From JALZCH01 sp036387135 (GTDB lineage Bacteria > Acidobacteriota > Blastocatellia > Pyrinomonadales > Pyrinomonadaceae), in contig DASVUH010000069.1 in NCBI GenBank assembly GCA_036387135.1, positions 21,585 through 85,584 of the forward strand: a stretch of 64,000 nt of DNA. Direction: 5' to 3'. Positions 32,989 through 41,487 of this stretch are shown here, one piece after another. Each line of letters opens with the position of its first letter. Position 1 is the stretch's first letter. Position numbers and translations under genes: made by a program. The notes under the pieces were generated by a model. That model was given only the letters and a program-made list of their open reading frames with translations. It was not told the origin of the DNA and did not search any database.

Positions 32989-33573
32989 ATGAAGATTGCC
33001 ATTGTTAAATACAACGCCGGAAACGTCGAGTCGGTGAAGAACGCGCTCAATCGTTTGGGCGTCGAGCCGGTTTTGACCGATAGCGCGAAAGAGTTGCAAA
33101 TGGCGGATAAAGTGATTTTTCCGGGCGTAGGCGAGGCTTCGACCGCGATGCGGTATTTGCGGGAAAAAGGCTTAGACACAACAATTAAAAATTTGCGGCA
33201 GCCGGTTTTGGGCGTGTGTCTGGGAATGCAGCTTTTGGGCGAGTTTTCCGAAGAAAACGAAACCCAATGTTTGGGAATCATTCCGTTTCAAGTGAAGAAA
33301 TTTGAGAGCAACCAGGAAAAAGTGCCGCACGTCGGCTGGAATCAAATCGGTAATGTTCAATCAAAACTTTTTGAAGGCGTGCCGGAAAACTCGTTTGTTT
33401 ATTTTGTTCACAGCTATTTTGTGCCGGAAAATCCGGCGACGATTGCGGCTTGCGATTACATTGAACCGTTTAGCGCGGCAGTTGAGTTTAAGAATTTTTA
33501 CGGTGTGCAGTTTCACACCGAAAAATCAGGCGCGGTCGGGGAAAAGATTTTAGAGAACTTTTTGAAAATATAA
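32989..33573 (+). CDS. hisH: Imidazole glycerol phosphate synthase, glutaminase subunit
   Basis: Class I amidotransferase that supplies ammonia to HisF. It has 194 residues. The start MKIAIVKYNAGNVESVKNAL is typical, the nucleophile Cys is in LGVCLGMQLLGEFSEE, and the His/Glu partners are in YGVQFHTEKSGAVGEKIL. Its ATG follows the repeat arm directly, so any ribosome-binding signal lies within the repeat. A 72-residue gene starts 3 bases after it. Confidence 0.95.
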   Translation: MKIAIVKYNAGNVESVKNALNRLGVEPVLTDSAKELQMADKVIFPGVGEASTAMRYLREKGLDTTIKNLRQPVLGVCLGMQLLGEFSEENETQCLGIIPFQVKKFESNQEKVPHVGWNQIGNVQSKLFEGVPENSFVYFVHSYFVPENPATIAACDYIEPFSAAVEFKNFYGVQFHTEKSGAVGEKILENFLKI

Positions 33574-33575
33574 AA

Positions 33576-33794
33576 ATGGAAGACAAAAACAAAATTGTAA
33601 AAGACGAAACGACCGAAACGGCGGAAGGAATCGGGCAGCAAATTTTAGGCGAGCTGGAAATCATCGGCGGTATTTTAACCGGCGATCCCGTGACGAGAAG
33701 CGAAGGCGAATTTAATGTCGAAACTGGCGCGATTCATCACCGGGCGAGCGAAGATTTGCACTCCGCAGACGACGCAAATCGCAGCGATGATTGA
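33576..33794 (+). CDS. Small acidic protein between hisH and hisA
   Basis: A 72-residue, strongly acidic, soluble protein beginning MEDKNKIVKDETTETAEG, with a short hydrophobic middle ILGELEIIGGILTGD and a polar tail. No known motif. It starts 3 bases after hisH and its end overlaps hisA by 8 bases, so it is probably real and translated with the operon, either as a small regulator or only as a coupling ORF. No function can be assigned. Confidence 0.55.
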   Translation: MEDKNKIVKDETTETAEGIGQQILGELEIIGGILTGDPVTRSEGEFNVETGAIHHRASEDLHSADDANRSDD

Positions 33795-34518
33795 AATTAT
33801 TCCGGCGATTGACGTGATCGAAGGGAAAGCCGTCAGGCTCTCGCAAGGAGATTTTTCGCAAAAAACCGTTTACAGCGAAAATCCTTTGGACGTTGCGCGG
33901 CAATTTGAAGACGCGGGCGTTCGCCGTTTGCACATCGTTGATTTAGACGGCGCGCGGAGCGGCAAAGTCGTAAACCTTGCCATTTTGGAAAAGATTGCCG
34001 CAAACACCGATTTGATTATTGATTACGGCGGCGGAATCAAAACGCGAGCGGACGCTGAAACTGTTTTCGATGCCGGCGCGAAACTGATTTCGGTCGGCAG
34101 CATTGCCGTCAAATCGCCGAAAGTTTTGGAAGGGTTTATTGCCGAATTTGGCGGCGACAAAATTCTGCTCGGCGCTGATGTAAAAGATAAAAAAATCGCC
34201 ATCAACGGATGGCAAACCGCGACCGAAATCGAATTAATTCCGTTTTTGCGCGAATGGTTTGGGAAAGGAATTCAACAAGCGTTTTGCACCGACATCGCCA
34301 AAGACGGACTTTTGCAGGGCGCAAGCGTGGGAATTTACGCGGAAATCAGCGATGCGCTGCCGGATTTAAAACTAATCGCCAGCGGCGGCGTCAGTCTAAT
34401 TGAAGATTTCGATGCTCTGGAAAAAGCCGGTTGCCGCGCTGCAATTGTCGGCAAAGCGATTTACGAAGGCAAAATCACGCTCGAAGATTTAAGCAATTAC
34501 ACCAAAAATGCTGGCTAA
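33787..34518 (+). CDS. hisA: ProFAR isomerase
   Basis: Isomerises the aminoaldose ProFAR to PRFAR, the substrate of HisF. About 243 residues from ATG 33787. The TIM-barrel start EIIPAIDVIEGKAVRLSQGD carries the first catalytic Asp; the second lies in FCTDIAKDGLLQGASVG. ASGGVSLIEDFDAL and AAIVGKAIYEGKITLEDL are the phosphate-binding C-terminal segments. It overlaps the small upstream gene and hisF by 11 bases. Confidence 0.96.
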   Translation: MIEIIPAIDVIEGKAVRLSQGDFSQKTVYSENPLDVARQFEDAGVRRLHIVDLDGARSGKVVNLAILEKIAANTDLIIDYGGGIKTRADAETVFDAGAKLISVGSIAVKSPKVLEGFIAEFGGDKILLGADVKDKKIAINGWQTATEIELIPFLREWFGKGIQQAFCTDIAKDGLLQGASVGIYAEISDALPDLKLIASGGVSLIEDFDALEKAGCRAAIVGKAIYEGKITLEDLSNYTKNAG

Positions 34519-35260
34519 ACGAATCGTGCCGTGCCTTGACGTAAAAGACGGGCGCACGGTGAAGGGAACAAATTTCGTCAATCTGCGCGACGCGGGCGAC
34601 GCCGTTGAACTCGCGGCTCGTTATGCGGCTGAAGGCGCGGACGAGCTTGTTTTTCTCGACATTACGGCGACAAATGAAAAACGCCGAACGCTTTCATCTC
34701 TAGTGAAACGGGTTGCGGCGGAAATCAACATTCCGTTTACCGTCGGCGGCGGAATCAATGAGATCGCCGACATCGAAATTTTGCTCGCGGCGGGCGCTGA
34801 CAAAGTTTCGATCAACACGGCAGCCGTTAAAAATCCGGCTTTGATTGAGCAAGCCGCGCTAAATTTCGGTTCGCAATGCGTCATTGTGGCGATTGACGCG
34901 AATTTGGTTGATGACGATTGGCGCGTTTTTTTGAACGGCGGGCGCGTCGGCACGGATTTGAATGTTTTTGATTGGTCGCGCCGGACGGTTGATTTGGGCG
35001 CTGGCGAAATTTTGCTGACTTCGATGCGGCACGATGGAACGCGCAATGGATTTGCCGTTGAACTAATTCGGCAAGTTGCCGAAACTGTCAGCGTTCCCGT
35101 TATCGCTTCGGGCGGAGCGGGCAAAATCGAACATTTCGCCGAAGTTTTTACCGATGGCAAAGCCGGCGCCGGGCTGGCGGCTTCGATTTTTCATTTTCAG
35201 GAAATTCAAATTCCCGCTCTCAAAGATTATCTTCGACAACAAAAAATCACGGTTCGTTAA
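34508..35260 (+). CDS. hisF: Imidazole glycerol phosphate synthase, cyclase subunit
   Basis: Forms imidazole glycerol phosphate and AICAR from PRFAR with ammonia from HisH. It has 250 residues. The catalytic Asp11 is in RIVPCLDVKDGRTVKGTNF, the second Asp in CVIVAIDANLVDDDW, and phosphate-binding glycines are in PFTVGGGINEIADIE and VIASGGAGKIEHF. Its start lies inside hisA. After it the operon is interrupted by a separate promoter and an unrelated gene before hisIE. Confidence 0.97.
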   Translation: MLAKRIVPCLDVKDGRTVKGTNFVNLRDAGDAVELAARYAAEGADELVFLDITATNEKRRTLSSLVKRVAAEINIPFTVGGGINEIADIEILLAAGADKVSINTAAVKNPALIEQAALNFGSQCVIVAIDANLVDDDWRVFLNGGRVGTDLNVFDWSRRTVDLGAGEILLTSMRHDGTRNGFAVELIRQVAETVSVPVIASGGAGKIEHFAEVFTDGKAGAGLAASIFHFQEIQIPALKDYLRQQKITVR

Positions 35261-35292
35261 AATTTCATTTTACTTCGATTTCTGCTGCGTTT

Positions 35293-35321
35293 TTGCGTGA
35301 TTTATGAAAAAGAAATATGAT
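35293..35321 (+). promoter_or_regulatory. Sigma-70-type promoter of the 142-residue gene
   Basis: TTGCGT (35293-35298), 17 bases, TATGAT (35316-35321). The ATG at 35360 is about 31 bases beyond the expected start and has GGAG upstream. Confidence 0.6.
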
Positions 35322-35359
35322 ACAATGTTTCACGTATAAAACAGAGTTCGGAGCGTGAG

Positions 35360-35788
35360 ATGAGAAAGAAGAAAGAAAAAATTGCGGAAGTTGTTGAAAT
35401 AGTGAAAGCTGTTGAAGTGAAGGAGCGAAAACAAGCGTCGGCGCAGGAGCTGATTAGAAGAGTGTTGGTTGATGATTTTCTTTTTCAGCCGGTTTCAAAG
35501 CGCGCGACGAGCTTTGGCGAAAGAATTTTGCTGCGCTCGCCCGAAGCAAATGTTGAGGCGCATCTTGGAGTTTACCGGATTTGTTTTTATTTAAACGAAA
35601 CGCAAAACGGAGAAGAATCGTCGCCGAATAATCTGCCGACAAAACGCGCGCCGCGTTGTTTTGATACCGATCAGCGCAGCTTAATAAAAGAGTATTTAAT
35701 TCGAGTTGTCGGACAGCCAGTCGGCAAAAAAGGGAGAGCCAAATCCAATCAGATTGAGTTGTTTCCGGCGCAAAAAGAAGCCGCTTAA
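35360..35788 (+). CDS. Unrecognised basic protein between hisF and hisIE
   Basis: A 142-residue soluble protein. It begins with a charged helix (RKKKEKIAEVVEIVKAVEVK), has a beta-rich middle (RATSFGERILLRSPEANVEA, HLGVYRICFYLNETQNG) and a basic C-terminus. No family is recognised. It has its own promoter and is closed by the strong 29-bp hairpin terminator, so it is a separate transcription unit placed inside the his gene order. Confidence 0.65.
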   Translation: MRKKKEKIAEVVEIVKAVEVKERKQASAQELIRRVLVDDFLFQPVSKRATSFGERILLRSPEANVEAHLGVYRICFYLNETQNGEESSPNNLPTKRAPRCFDTDQRSLIKEYLIRVVGQPVGKKGRAKSNQIELFPAQKEAA

Positions 35789-35806
35789 ATTCGGTTGCAA
35801 AATTTT

Positions 35807-35879
35807 GCCCGCGAATAACGCGAATCTTCACGAATAAAAATTAAATTCGTGAAGATTCGCGTTATTCGCGGGCTTTTTT
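35807..35879 (+). terminator. 29-bp perfect hairpin with T-run
   Basis: Arms 35807-35835 and 35845-35873 are perfectly complementary with a 9-base loop, followed by TTTTTT. The arms contain GCGAATAA, GCGAATCTT and CGAAT repeats, so it also belongs with the tandem-unit inverted repeats. Confidence 0.9.
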
Positions 35880-35936
35880 CTTTTGTTTTCGAGTTTGCCT
35901 CGCACTTTGGTTTAGTGATTCAATTTGAAAATTAAT

Positions 35937-36530
35937 ATGAAAGTTAATTTCGCCAAATTTGCCGATAATCTTGCGCCTGCGATTGTTCAGGATTTTGAAA
36001 CCGGAAAAGTTTTGATGCTCGGCTATATGAATGCCGAAGCGTTTGAAAAAACCGGAGCGGAAAACCGCGTCACATTTTTCAGTCGTTCACGGCAGCGGCT
36101 TTGGACAAAAGGCGAAACGAGCGGGAATTTTTTGTTTGTCAAAGATATTCTGCTCGATTGCGATGCGGACGCGATTTTGATTAAAGCCGTTCCGGCGGGC
36201 GCGGTTTGTCACACCGGCGCGGACACTTGTTTTGACGAAAAAAACTCGACGGCGGATTTTTTGTTTGAGCTTGAAAAAACTATCTGGCAGCGGAAAAATC
36301 AATCGCCGGAAGAATCTTACACGGCAAAGCTTTTTTCCAAAGGCGCAAAGAAAATCAGCCAGAAAGTCGGCGAGGAAGCTGTCGAATTGGTGATTGAAGC
36401 GCAGGGCGAAAACGACGATTTATTTTTAAACGAAGCGGCGGATCTTACGTATCATTTTCTAGTTTTGCTTGCTTCACGCGGTTTTACTTTGGAAGATGTT
36501 TCAAAAGTTTTACGCGAAAGGCGCAAATAA
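35937..36530 (+). CDS. hisIE: Phosphoribosyl-AMP cyclohydrolase / phosphoribosyl-ATP pyrophosphatase
   Basis: Bifunctional enzyme for steps 2 and 3 of histidine synthesis, about 197 residues. The HisI half (residues 1-110) has VLMLGYMNAEAFEKT, RLWTKGETSGNFLFVKDI and the zinc ligands DCDADAILIK, GAVCHTGADTCF. The HisE half has KKISQKVGEEAVELVIEAQG and NEAADLTYHFLVLLASRGF. ATG 35937 is preferred over TTG four codons earlier. It is cut off from hisF by a terminator, so it must have its own promoter, which I could not define. A 33-bp repeat hairpin follows. Confidence 0.95.
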   Translation: MKVNFAKFADNLAPAIVQDFETGKVLMLGYMNAEAFEKTGAENRVTFFSRSRQRLWTKGETSGNFLFVKDILLDCDADAILIKAVPAGAVCHTGADTCFDEKNSTADFLFELEKTIWQRKNQSPEESYTAKLFSKGAKKISQKVGEEAVELVIEAQGENDDLFLNEAADLTYHFLVLLASRGFTLEDVSKVLRERRK

Positions 36531-36551
36531 ATACTAGCGTAAAATAAAGAT

Positions 36552-36634
36552 GAACTATCAACTATCCACTATTAACTATCAACTGTTCTCCAATGCAAAA
36601 TAGTTGATAGTTAATAGTGGATAGTTGATAGTTC
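36552..36634. repeat. Inverted heptamer arrays (ACTATCA), copy 2
   Basis: Perfect 33-bp arms (36552-36584 and 36602-36634) around a 17-base loop. Units are ACTATCA, ACTATCC, ACTATTA. Read on the minus strand, the loop ATTTTGCATTGGAGAAC resembles that of the copy at 27869 (ATTTTGCAATGACAAAC). It separates convergent hisIE and the phosphoesterase gene. Confidence 0.92.
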
Positions 36635-36681
36635 TTTTATTTTGCAGCGGTGCTTAGATTTGCTTAAAAAAGAACAGGCAA

Positions 36682-37971
36682 TTACAGAACAGTTCTTGTC
36701 GGAATTAATTTTCCTGCTTCCGGTTTTCTGCCGATGACCAAAAAACGCTGAAGCAATGTTAGCTTTTCCGTCGGTTCTTTCGGTATTTCAACGTAATCAA
36801 TGACAACCCGGTTGTTTTCCTCAGAAAATTTAAAATAATTGAGTCTGAAAGTCGGAAAATAAACTGCCGGGAGCAAGCCGAAACGAACTGTGACGCGGCG
36901 GAGAATTTTTAGCCACGTTCCGGTGTTGATAATTGCGCGATTGCCTTCGTCCTCGACCAAAAATGCTTCGTGAGTGTGACCGAAAACATAAGCGCAGACA
37001 TCTGATTCTGCTTTGAAAATTTTTCTCGCATGGTCGAGATAAATGTTGTTTGCTTCGTTCGTCGGAGCCGATTTGTAGGGCGGAAAAACCTGAAAACGCG
37101 AAAGCGTATACCGCACGTCGCGGTAAATAAAATAAAGCGGAATCGAAACCATCAGAACGAAAAACCAGACGAACATACTGGCGGTCAGAATCCAGCGCAA
37201 AACATCGCCGAATATACCCAAAGCCCGCGTTAATGGATTATCGAGAAGATAATTGACATCGAAAATGCCGAGAATTTTCAGCAATTGTCCAATCAGAGCA
37301 AAAGCCGTGACGGTGAGCAAAAGCAAAAACGGCAATAAAAGCCAGCGCAGGATAATGTTCATTTCGTTATAAAAATAGTTTGAAACGAGCCAATCGGGAA
37401 TGCTTCGCACGTCAACCGAACGGATGTCTTTGAGCCAGTCGCTGGCTCCGAAAACCGAAAGCAAGCTGGCACCGCTGACAAAACTTTTGGTGATGAAAAA
37501 ACCGGCGGGCAATGCATACGGATTTCCATAAGCCGCCGCAGCATTAAACGGATCAATTTGCTGCCCGTGTTCAATCCAGATTTTTCTTCCCGCCAGTTCG
37601 CGCACGAGCGCGAGCGATGTGTCGAGATTTATATTGTATTCGCTGAGTTTCGCGGCGTACAAAGGATCGCAAGCCAGATCGTAATCGTGGTTGCCGACCA
37701 TCATCGTAATTTGAATTTTTTCGCCCGTTCGTTTTAATTGCTCGAAAATTGCGGAGTGATGTTTGATTATTTCATCCAATTGCCCCACGCCTTCGATTGT
37801 TGTCAGTTCCCAAAAACCGAATGTGTCGCCCGCGATGATCAATTCGGTTTCTTTGTTTTTAAGCTCCAGCTCCTGTAAAAAAGCCACCAATTCTTCGGTA
37901 AAATCGCAGATTTGTAATTGTCCGTCGCCTCCGAAATGCAAATCGCTGATCAGATAAAATTCTTTTTTCAT
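36682..37971 (-). CDS. Calcineurin-like metallophosphoesterase with internal membrane segments
   Basis: A 429-residue protein. The dinuclear-metal motifs appear in order: ISDLHFGGDG near residue 8, IAGDTFGFWE near 47, MVGNHDYDL near 92, IEHGQQIDPF near 134 and VFGHTHEAFL near 335. The first four resemble LpxH-type phosphatases. Two strong hydrophobic stretches lie between the EHG and GHTH motifs (about residues 208-235 and 262-288), with a further one possible, so the catalytic halves flank a membrane hairpin. Substrate unknown; a membrane lipid pyrophosphate is plausible. It is convergent with hisIE. Confidence 0.85.
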   Translation of the reverse strand: MKKEFYLISDLHFGGDGQLQICDFTEELVAFLQELELKNKETELIIAGDTFGFWELTTIEGVGQLDEIIKHHSAIFEQLKRTGEKIQITMMVGNHDYDLACDPLYAAKLSEYNINLDTSLALVRELAGRKIWIEHGQQIDPFNAAAAYGNPYALPAGFFITKSFVSGASLLSVFGASDWLKDIRSVDVRSIPDWLVSNYFYNEMNIILRWLLLPFLLLLTVTAFALIGQLLKILGIFDVNYLLDNPLTRALGIFGDVLRWILTASMFVWFFVLMVSIPLYFIYRDVRYTLSRFQVFPPYKSAPTNEANNIYLDHARKIFKAESDVCAYVFGHTHEAFLVEDEGNRAIINTGTWLKILRRVTVRFGLLPAVYFPTFRLNYFKFSEENNRVVIDYVEIPKEPTEKLTLLQRFLVIGRKPEAGKLIPTRTVL

Positions 37972-38141
37972 AATCCGAACTAAAATTGCCGAAACTCATT
38001 TTAAGCAATTAATCTAAAAACCCGGTTTTTAGTTTTATGTTTTCTTTGCTCAAATTAATTTCCGGTTGCCAAAGATGGGCGTTCCGTGTCAAACTTTGCC
38101 GCCGGAAGCCTCTGTTTTAAAATTATAATGCGAGATATTTT

Positions 38142-40178
38142 ATGAGTTTTGCAGATTTGTTTCGTAAAAAATCCATCAGCCAGATTCAAGCCGATGCCGA
38201 AGCCGGTTTTTCTGACGCCGAAACCGTTGCGGGCGATAACGCTCATTTGCGCCGCACTTTAAAATTGCGCGATTTAACCTTAATGGGAATTGCCGCCGTG
38301 ATCGGCGCGGGCATTTTTGCAATGATTGGCGGCGCGTCGCATCGCGGCGGTCCGGCGGTGATTTTTCTGTTTATTTTTACCGCCGTTGCCTGCGCTTTTT
38401 CCGCGCTTTGTTACGCCGAATTCGCTTCGCGGATTCCCGTTGCAGGTTCAGCTTATACATACGCTTACGCTTCCTTCGGAGAGTTTTTCGCGTGGATTAT
38501 CGGTTGGGATTTGATTGTCGAATACGCCATCGGCAACATCGCAGTCGCAATTTCCTGGAGCGATTATTTTACACGCCTGCTGTCGAGCTACGGGTTGAAA
38601 ATTCCCGCTTATCTGACGATGGATTATGTCAGCGCGTCGCGCGGTTTTGCGGAGAATCAAGAAGCCGTGGTGGGCGCGCTCGCGCAAGGTCAGACGCTCG
38701 ACGCGCTTTCCAAAATGAGAGGCGACGATTTGGCTTTGATTTCCGACAAACTGACGACCGGAACAATCGAGGCTTACGAAGCGTGGACGACCGCGCCGAT
38801 GCTCGGCGATTGGCGAATCATCGCCGATTTTCCCGCTTTGATGATTACTTTTCTGATCACCGCTTTGGTTTATATCGGAATCCGCGAATCAAAATTTGCC
38901 AGCAATATTATGACGCTTTTAAAAATCGCCGTTATTTTGCTGGTCATTTTTCTCGGGTTTTTCTATATCAATCCGGGAAATTGGGTGCCGTTTGCGCCGA
39001 ACGGTTTTTCCGGCGTGATGGCGAGCGTGGCGGCTGTCTTTTTCGCTTACATCGGTTTCGACGCGCTTTCGACTACAGCCGAAGAATGCGAAAATCCGCG
39101 CCGCGATTTACCGCGCGCAATGATTTATTCGCTCATTATTTGCACGATTTTGTATGTCGCGCTGGCGCTGGTTTTGACGGGAATGGAAAGCTACACCAAC
39201 TTAAATGTCGGCGATCCGCTGGCATTTGTTTTCCGCGAACGCGCGCCCTGGGTTTCGGGGATTATCGCCGTCAGCGCGGTTATTGCGCTCGCCACGGTTT
39301 TTCTGGTTTTCCAGCTCGGTCAGCCGCGTCTCTGGATGGCGATGAGCCGCGACGGTTTGCTGCCGAAGATTTTTTCTTCGATTCATCCGCGTTTTAAAAC
39401 TCCGTGGTTTTCGACGATTATCACCGGTCTTGTCGTGGCGATTCCAGCGCTTTTTATGAATTTGACCGAAGTCACGGATTTGGGCGTGATCGGCACTTTG
39501 TTCGCGTTTACGCTCGTTTGCGCCGGGATTTTGATGAAAGACGAGGAATTCGGGCGCGAAGACCGTTATGTGCCTTACATTGATTCGCGTTTCGTCGCGC
39601 CCGCGCTTTTTGCAATTGTAATCGCGGTGCTTTTATATTTTAATCCGACGGCGTTTCGTGATTTGGTGACCGTTGTGCCGGACGCGGAAAAAAACGAAAC
39701 GTGGCTCGGCGCGTTTTCGCACAAAATTCCATTTATCGTTTTTCTGCTTTTCTCGATTTTGATGACCGTTTTATGCGTCGTTAAACGGCTGACGCTGATT
39801 CCGGTTTTGGGCGTGATGTGCTGCACATATTTGATGACCGAGCTGGGCATTACGAATTGGAGCCGGTTTGGATCGTGGCTGCTGTTCGGTCTGGCAATTT
39901 ATTCGAGCTACAGCTATTCTTCGAGCAAGCTCGGCGACGCGGGCGGGCGCTCGCAGAAAACCAATGCGGCTTTAAAAATAGCCGCAGTCGGATTTTTCCT
40001 GTCGGGCATCGGTTTGGCGATTATCGCATTTCCGTTTGTTGACGCGATTATTACTTATTTTATTCCGTCCCTGACGGGAACGGCGCTGTGGTCTGCGGCA
40101 ATGGTTTTGTTCATAGTCGGACTTATAACCGGTATTGTCGGGATGATGAGCGGAATGACGCGCGAACACAAGGTATGA
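38142..40178 (+). CDS. APC-family amino-acid permease (cationic amino-acid transporter-like)
   Basis: A 678-residue inner-membrane transporter with about 14 predicted helices. The first helix has the APC signature GIAAVIGAGIFAMIGGASHRGGPAV, broken here as GIAAVIGAGIFAMIGG; later marks are YAEFASRIPVAGSAYTYAYA, FFAYIGFDALSTTAEECENP and RLWMAMSRDGLLPKIF. A non-conserved insert of about 70 residues follows the third helix. The C-terminal extra helices match CAT-type members. TATAAT at 38124 may be its -10 box, giving a very short leader. The stop overlaps the next gene (ATGA), which suggests that the transported compound is the substrate of that dehydrogenase. Confidence 0.88.
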   Translation: MSFADLFRKKSISQIQADAEAGFSDAETVAGDNAHLRRTLKLRDLTLMGIAAVIGAGIFAMIGGASHRGGPAVIFLFIFTAVACAFSALCYAEFASRIPVAGSAYTYAYASFGEFFAWIIGWDLIVEYAIGNIAVAISWSDYFTRLLSSYGLKIPAYLTMDYVSASRGFAENQEAVVGALAQGQTLDALSKMRGDDLALISDKLTTGTIEAYEAWTTAPMLGDWRIIADFPALMITFLITALVYIGIRESKFASNIMTLLKIAVILLVIFLGFFYINPGNWVPFAPNGFSGVMASVAAVFFAYIGFDALSTTAEECENPRRDLPRAMIYSLIICTILYVALALVLTGMESYTNLNVGDPLAFVFRERAPWVSGIIAVSAVIALATVFLVFQLGQPRLWMAMSRDGLLPKIFSSIHPRFKTPWFSTIITGLVVAIPALFMNLTEVTDLGVIGTLFAFTLVCAGILMKDEEFGREDRYVPYIDSRFVAPALFAIVIAVLLYFNPTAFRDLVTVVPDAEKNETWLGAFSHKIPFIVFLLFSILMTVLCVVKRLTLIPVLGVMCCTYLMTELGITNWSRFGSWLLFGLAIYSSYSYSSSKLGDAGGRSQKTNAALKIAAVGFFLSGIGLAIIAFPFVDAIITYFIPSLTGTALWSAAMVLFIVGLITGIVGMMSGMTREHKV

Positions 40179-41338
40179 AAATTTTAGTTCTCGGAGCGGG
40201 CAAAATGGGGCGGGGCGCGGTTCACGACCTCGCGCATAATTCACCGGATGTCAGCGAAATTACGGTCGCGGATGCGGATTTTCCGCTCGCCAATTTTATC
40301 GCCAAGCTCGAAGGCAACGGCAAATGCACGCCGCAGGAAATCAACGTCGAAAATTTCGCCGAAGCCGTCGAATTGATGCGCGGTCACGACGCCGCGATTT
40401 CCTGCGTGCCGTATTTTTACAATATGCTGCTTGCGGAAGCCGCTCTCGAAGCAAGAGTTAATTTCTGCGATTTGGGCGGCAATAACACCATCGTCGCGCA
40501 GGAATTGTCGCTCGACCAGGCTGCGCGCCAAGCCGGAGTCAATATTATTCCCGATTGCGGTCTCGCGCCCGGAATGGTTTCGGTTTTGGCAATGCACGGC
40601 GCGCAAAGGTTCGATACGGTTGATTCGATCAAAATCCGCGTCGGCGGTTTGCCGCAGAATCCGAAACCGCCGCTCGATTATCAGCTAGTTTTTTCAATCG
40701 AAGGCTTGATTAACGAATACGTCGAGCGCGCGATTGTCATCCGCGACGGCGAGATAACCGACGTTGAATCAATGACCGAAACGGAATCGCTGGAGTTTGA
40801 AGGCTTTCCGCCGCTCGAAGCGTTTCAGACTTCGGGCGGAACTTCGACGCTGCCGCAAACTTTTCTCGGTCGCGTGCGCGAGCTTGATTACAAAACGATT
40901 CGCTATCGCGGGCATTGCGAGCGGTTTAAAACCCTGATTGATTTGGGGTTTGCCGATTCCGCGCCGATTGCCGTGCGGACAGCGACAAACGATACGGTAC
41001 AAGTCGTCCCGCGCCGCTTTTTGTCCGACTGGCTTGTTCGGCATCTGCCGCGCAATGAGCCGGATTTGGTTTTAATCCGGCTCGAATTCGCAGGCGAAAT
41101 GAACGGCGAGGACAAAATTTTGCGCTACGACATCATTGATCGTTTTGAAGAGGCGACGGAGTTAACGGCGATGATGCGAACCACTGCGTTTCCGGCGTCA
41201 ATCGTCGCGCAAATGATGGCGCGCGGGGAAACGCTCGACCGGGGCGCGATGCCTCAGGAATCGGTTATTCCGCCGGACAAATTTATCGAAGAGCTTGCTC
41301 GAAGGAATATCAAAATTCAGGAAAGCCGGGTGATTTAA
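40175..41338 (+). CDS. Saccharopine-dehydrogenase-like NAD(P)-dependent enzyme
   Basis: About 387 residues. The Rossmann motif is MKILVLGAGKMGRGAVHDLA at the N-terminus. Conserved segments include DAAISCVPYFYNMLLAEAAL, CDLGGNNTIVAQE and IPDCGLAPGMVSVLAMHGA, as in lysine 6-dehydrogenase and saccharopine-dehydrogenase-like proteins. It probably oxidises an amino acid or its conjugate. Its start overlaps the amino-acid permease stop, so uptake and catabolism of the same compound (lysine is a good guess) are likely linked. The open frame upstream belongs to the permease. Confidence 0.85.
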   Translation: MKILVLGAGKMGRGAVHDLAHNSPDVSEITVADADFPLANFIAKLEGNGKCTPQEINVENFAEAVELMRGHDAAISCVPYFYNMLLAEAALEARVNFCDLGGNNTIVAQELSLDQAARQAGVNIIPDCGLAPGMVSVLAMHGAQRFDTVDSIKIRVGGLPQNPKPPLDYQLVFSIEGLINEYVERAIVIRDGEITDVESMTETESLEFEGFPPLEAFQTSGGTSTLPQTFLGRVRELDYKTIRYRGHCERFKTLIDLGFADSAPIAVRTATNDTVQVVPRRFLSDWLVRHLPRNEPDLVLIRLEFAGEMNGEDKILRYDIIDRFEEATELTAMMRTTAFPASIVAQMMARGETLDRGAMPQESVIPPDKFIEELARRNIKIQESRVI

Positions 41339-41361
41339 AACCTTAATCTAACTCAAAATTT

Positions 41362-41457
41362 TTTGCGTCCTTTGCGAAAACCTTTGCGTCCTTTGCGGTT
41401 AAGAAGAAGAAAACTAAACCGCAAAGGACGCAAAGGTAAAACGCAAAGAGCGCAAAG
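41362..41457. repeat. Inverted nonamer arrays (TTTGCGTCC / GGACGCAAA)
   Basis: Perfect 21-bp inner arms at 41380-41400 and 41417-41437, with further imperfect units outside. It fills most of the space between the dehydrogenase and channel genes. Confidence 0.85.
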
Positions 41458-41487
41458 TGTTTTCCAAATTACTTTTAGCCGCTCAAA

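Noticed and set aside
35807..35879. Integron attC or attachment site
   Set aside because: The perfect 29-bp stem with T-run and no integrase nearby fits a terminator; there are no gene-cassette features.
25749..36634. Tandem heptamer arrays as a CRISPR array
   Set aside because: Units are 7 bp with no unique spacers, arms are inverted, unit sequence differs at each site, and no cas genes are present.
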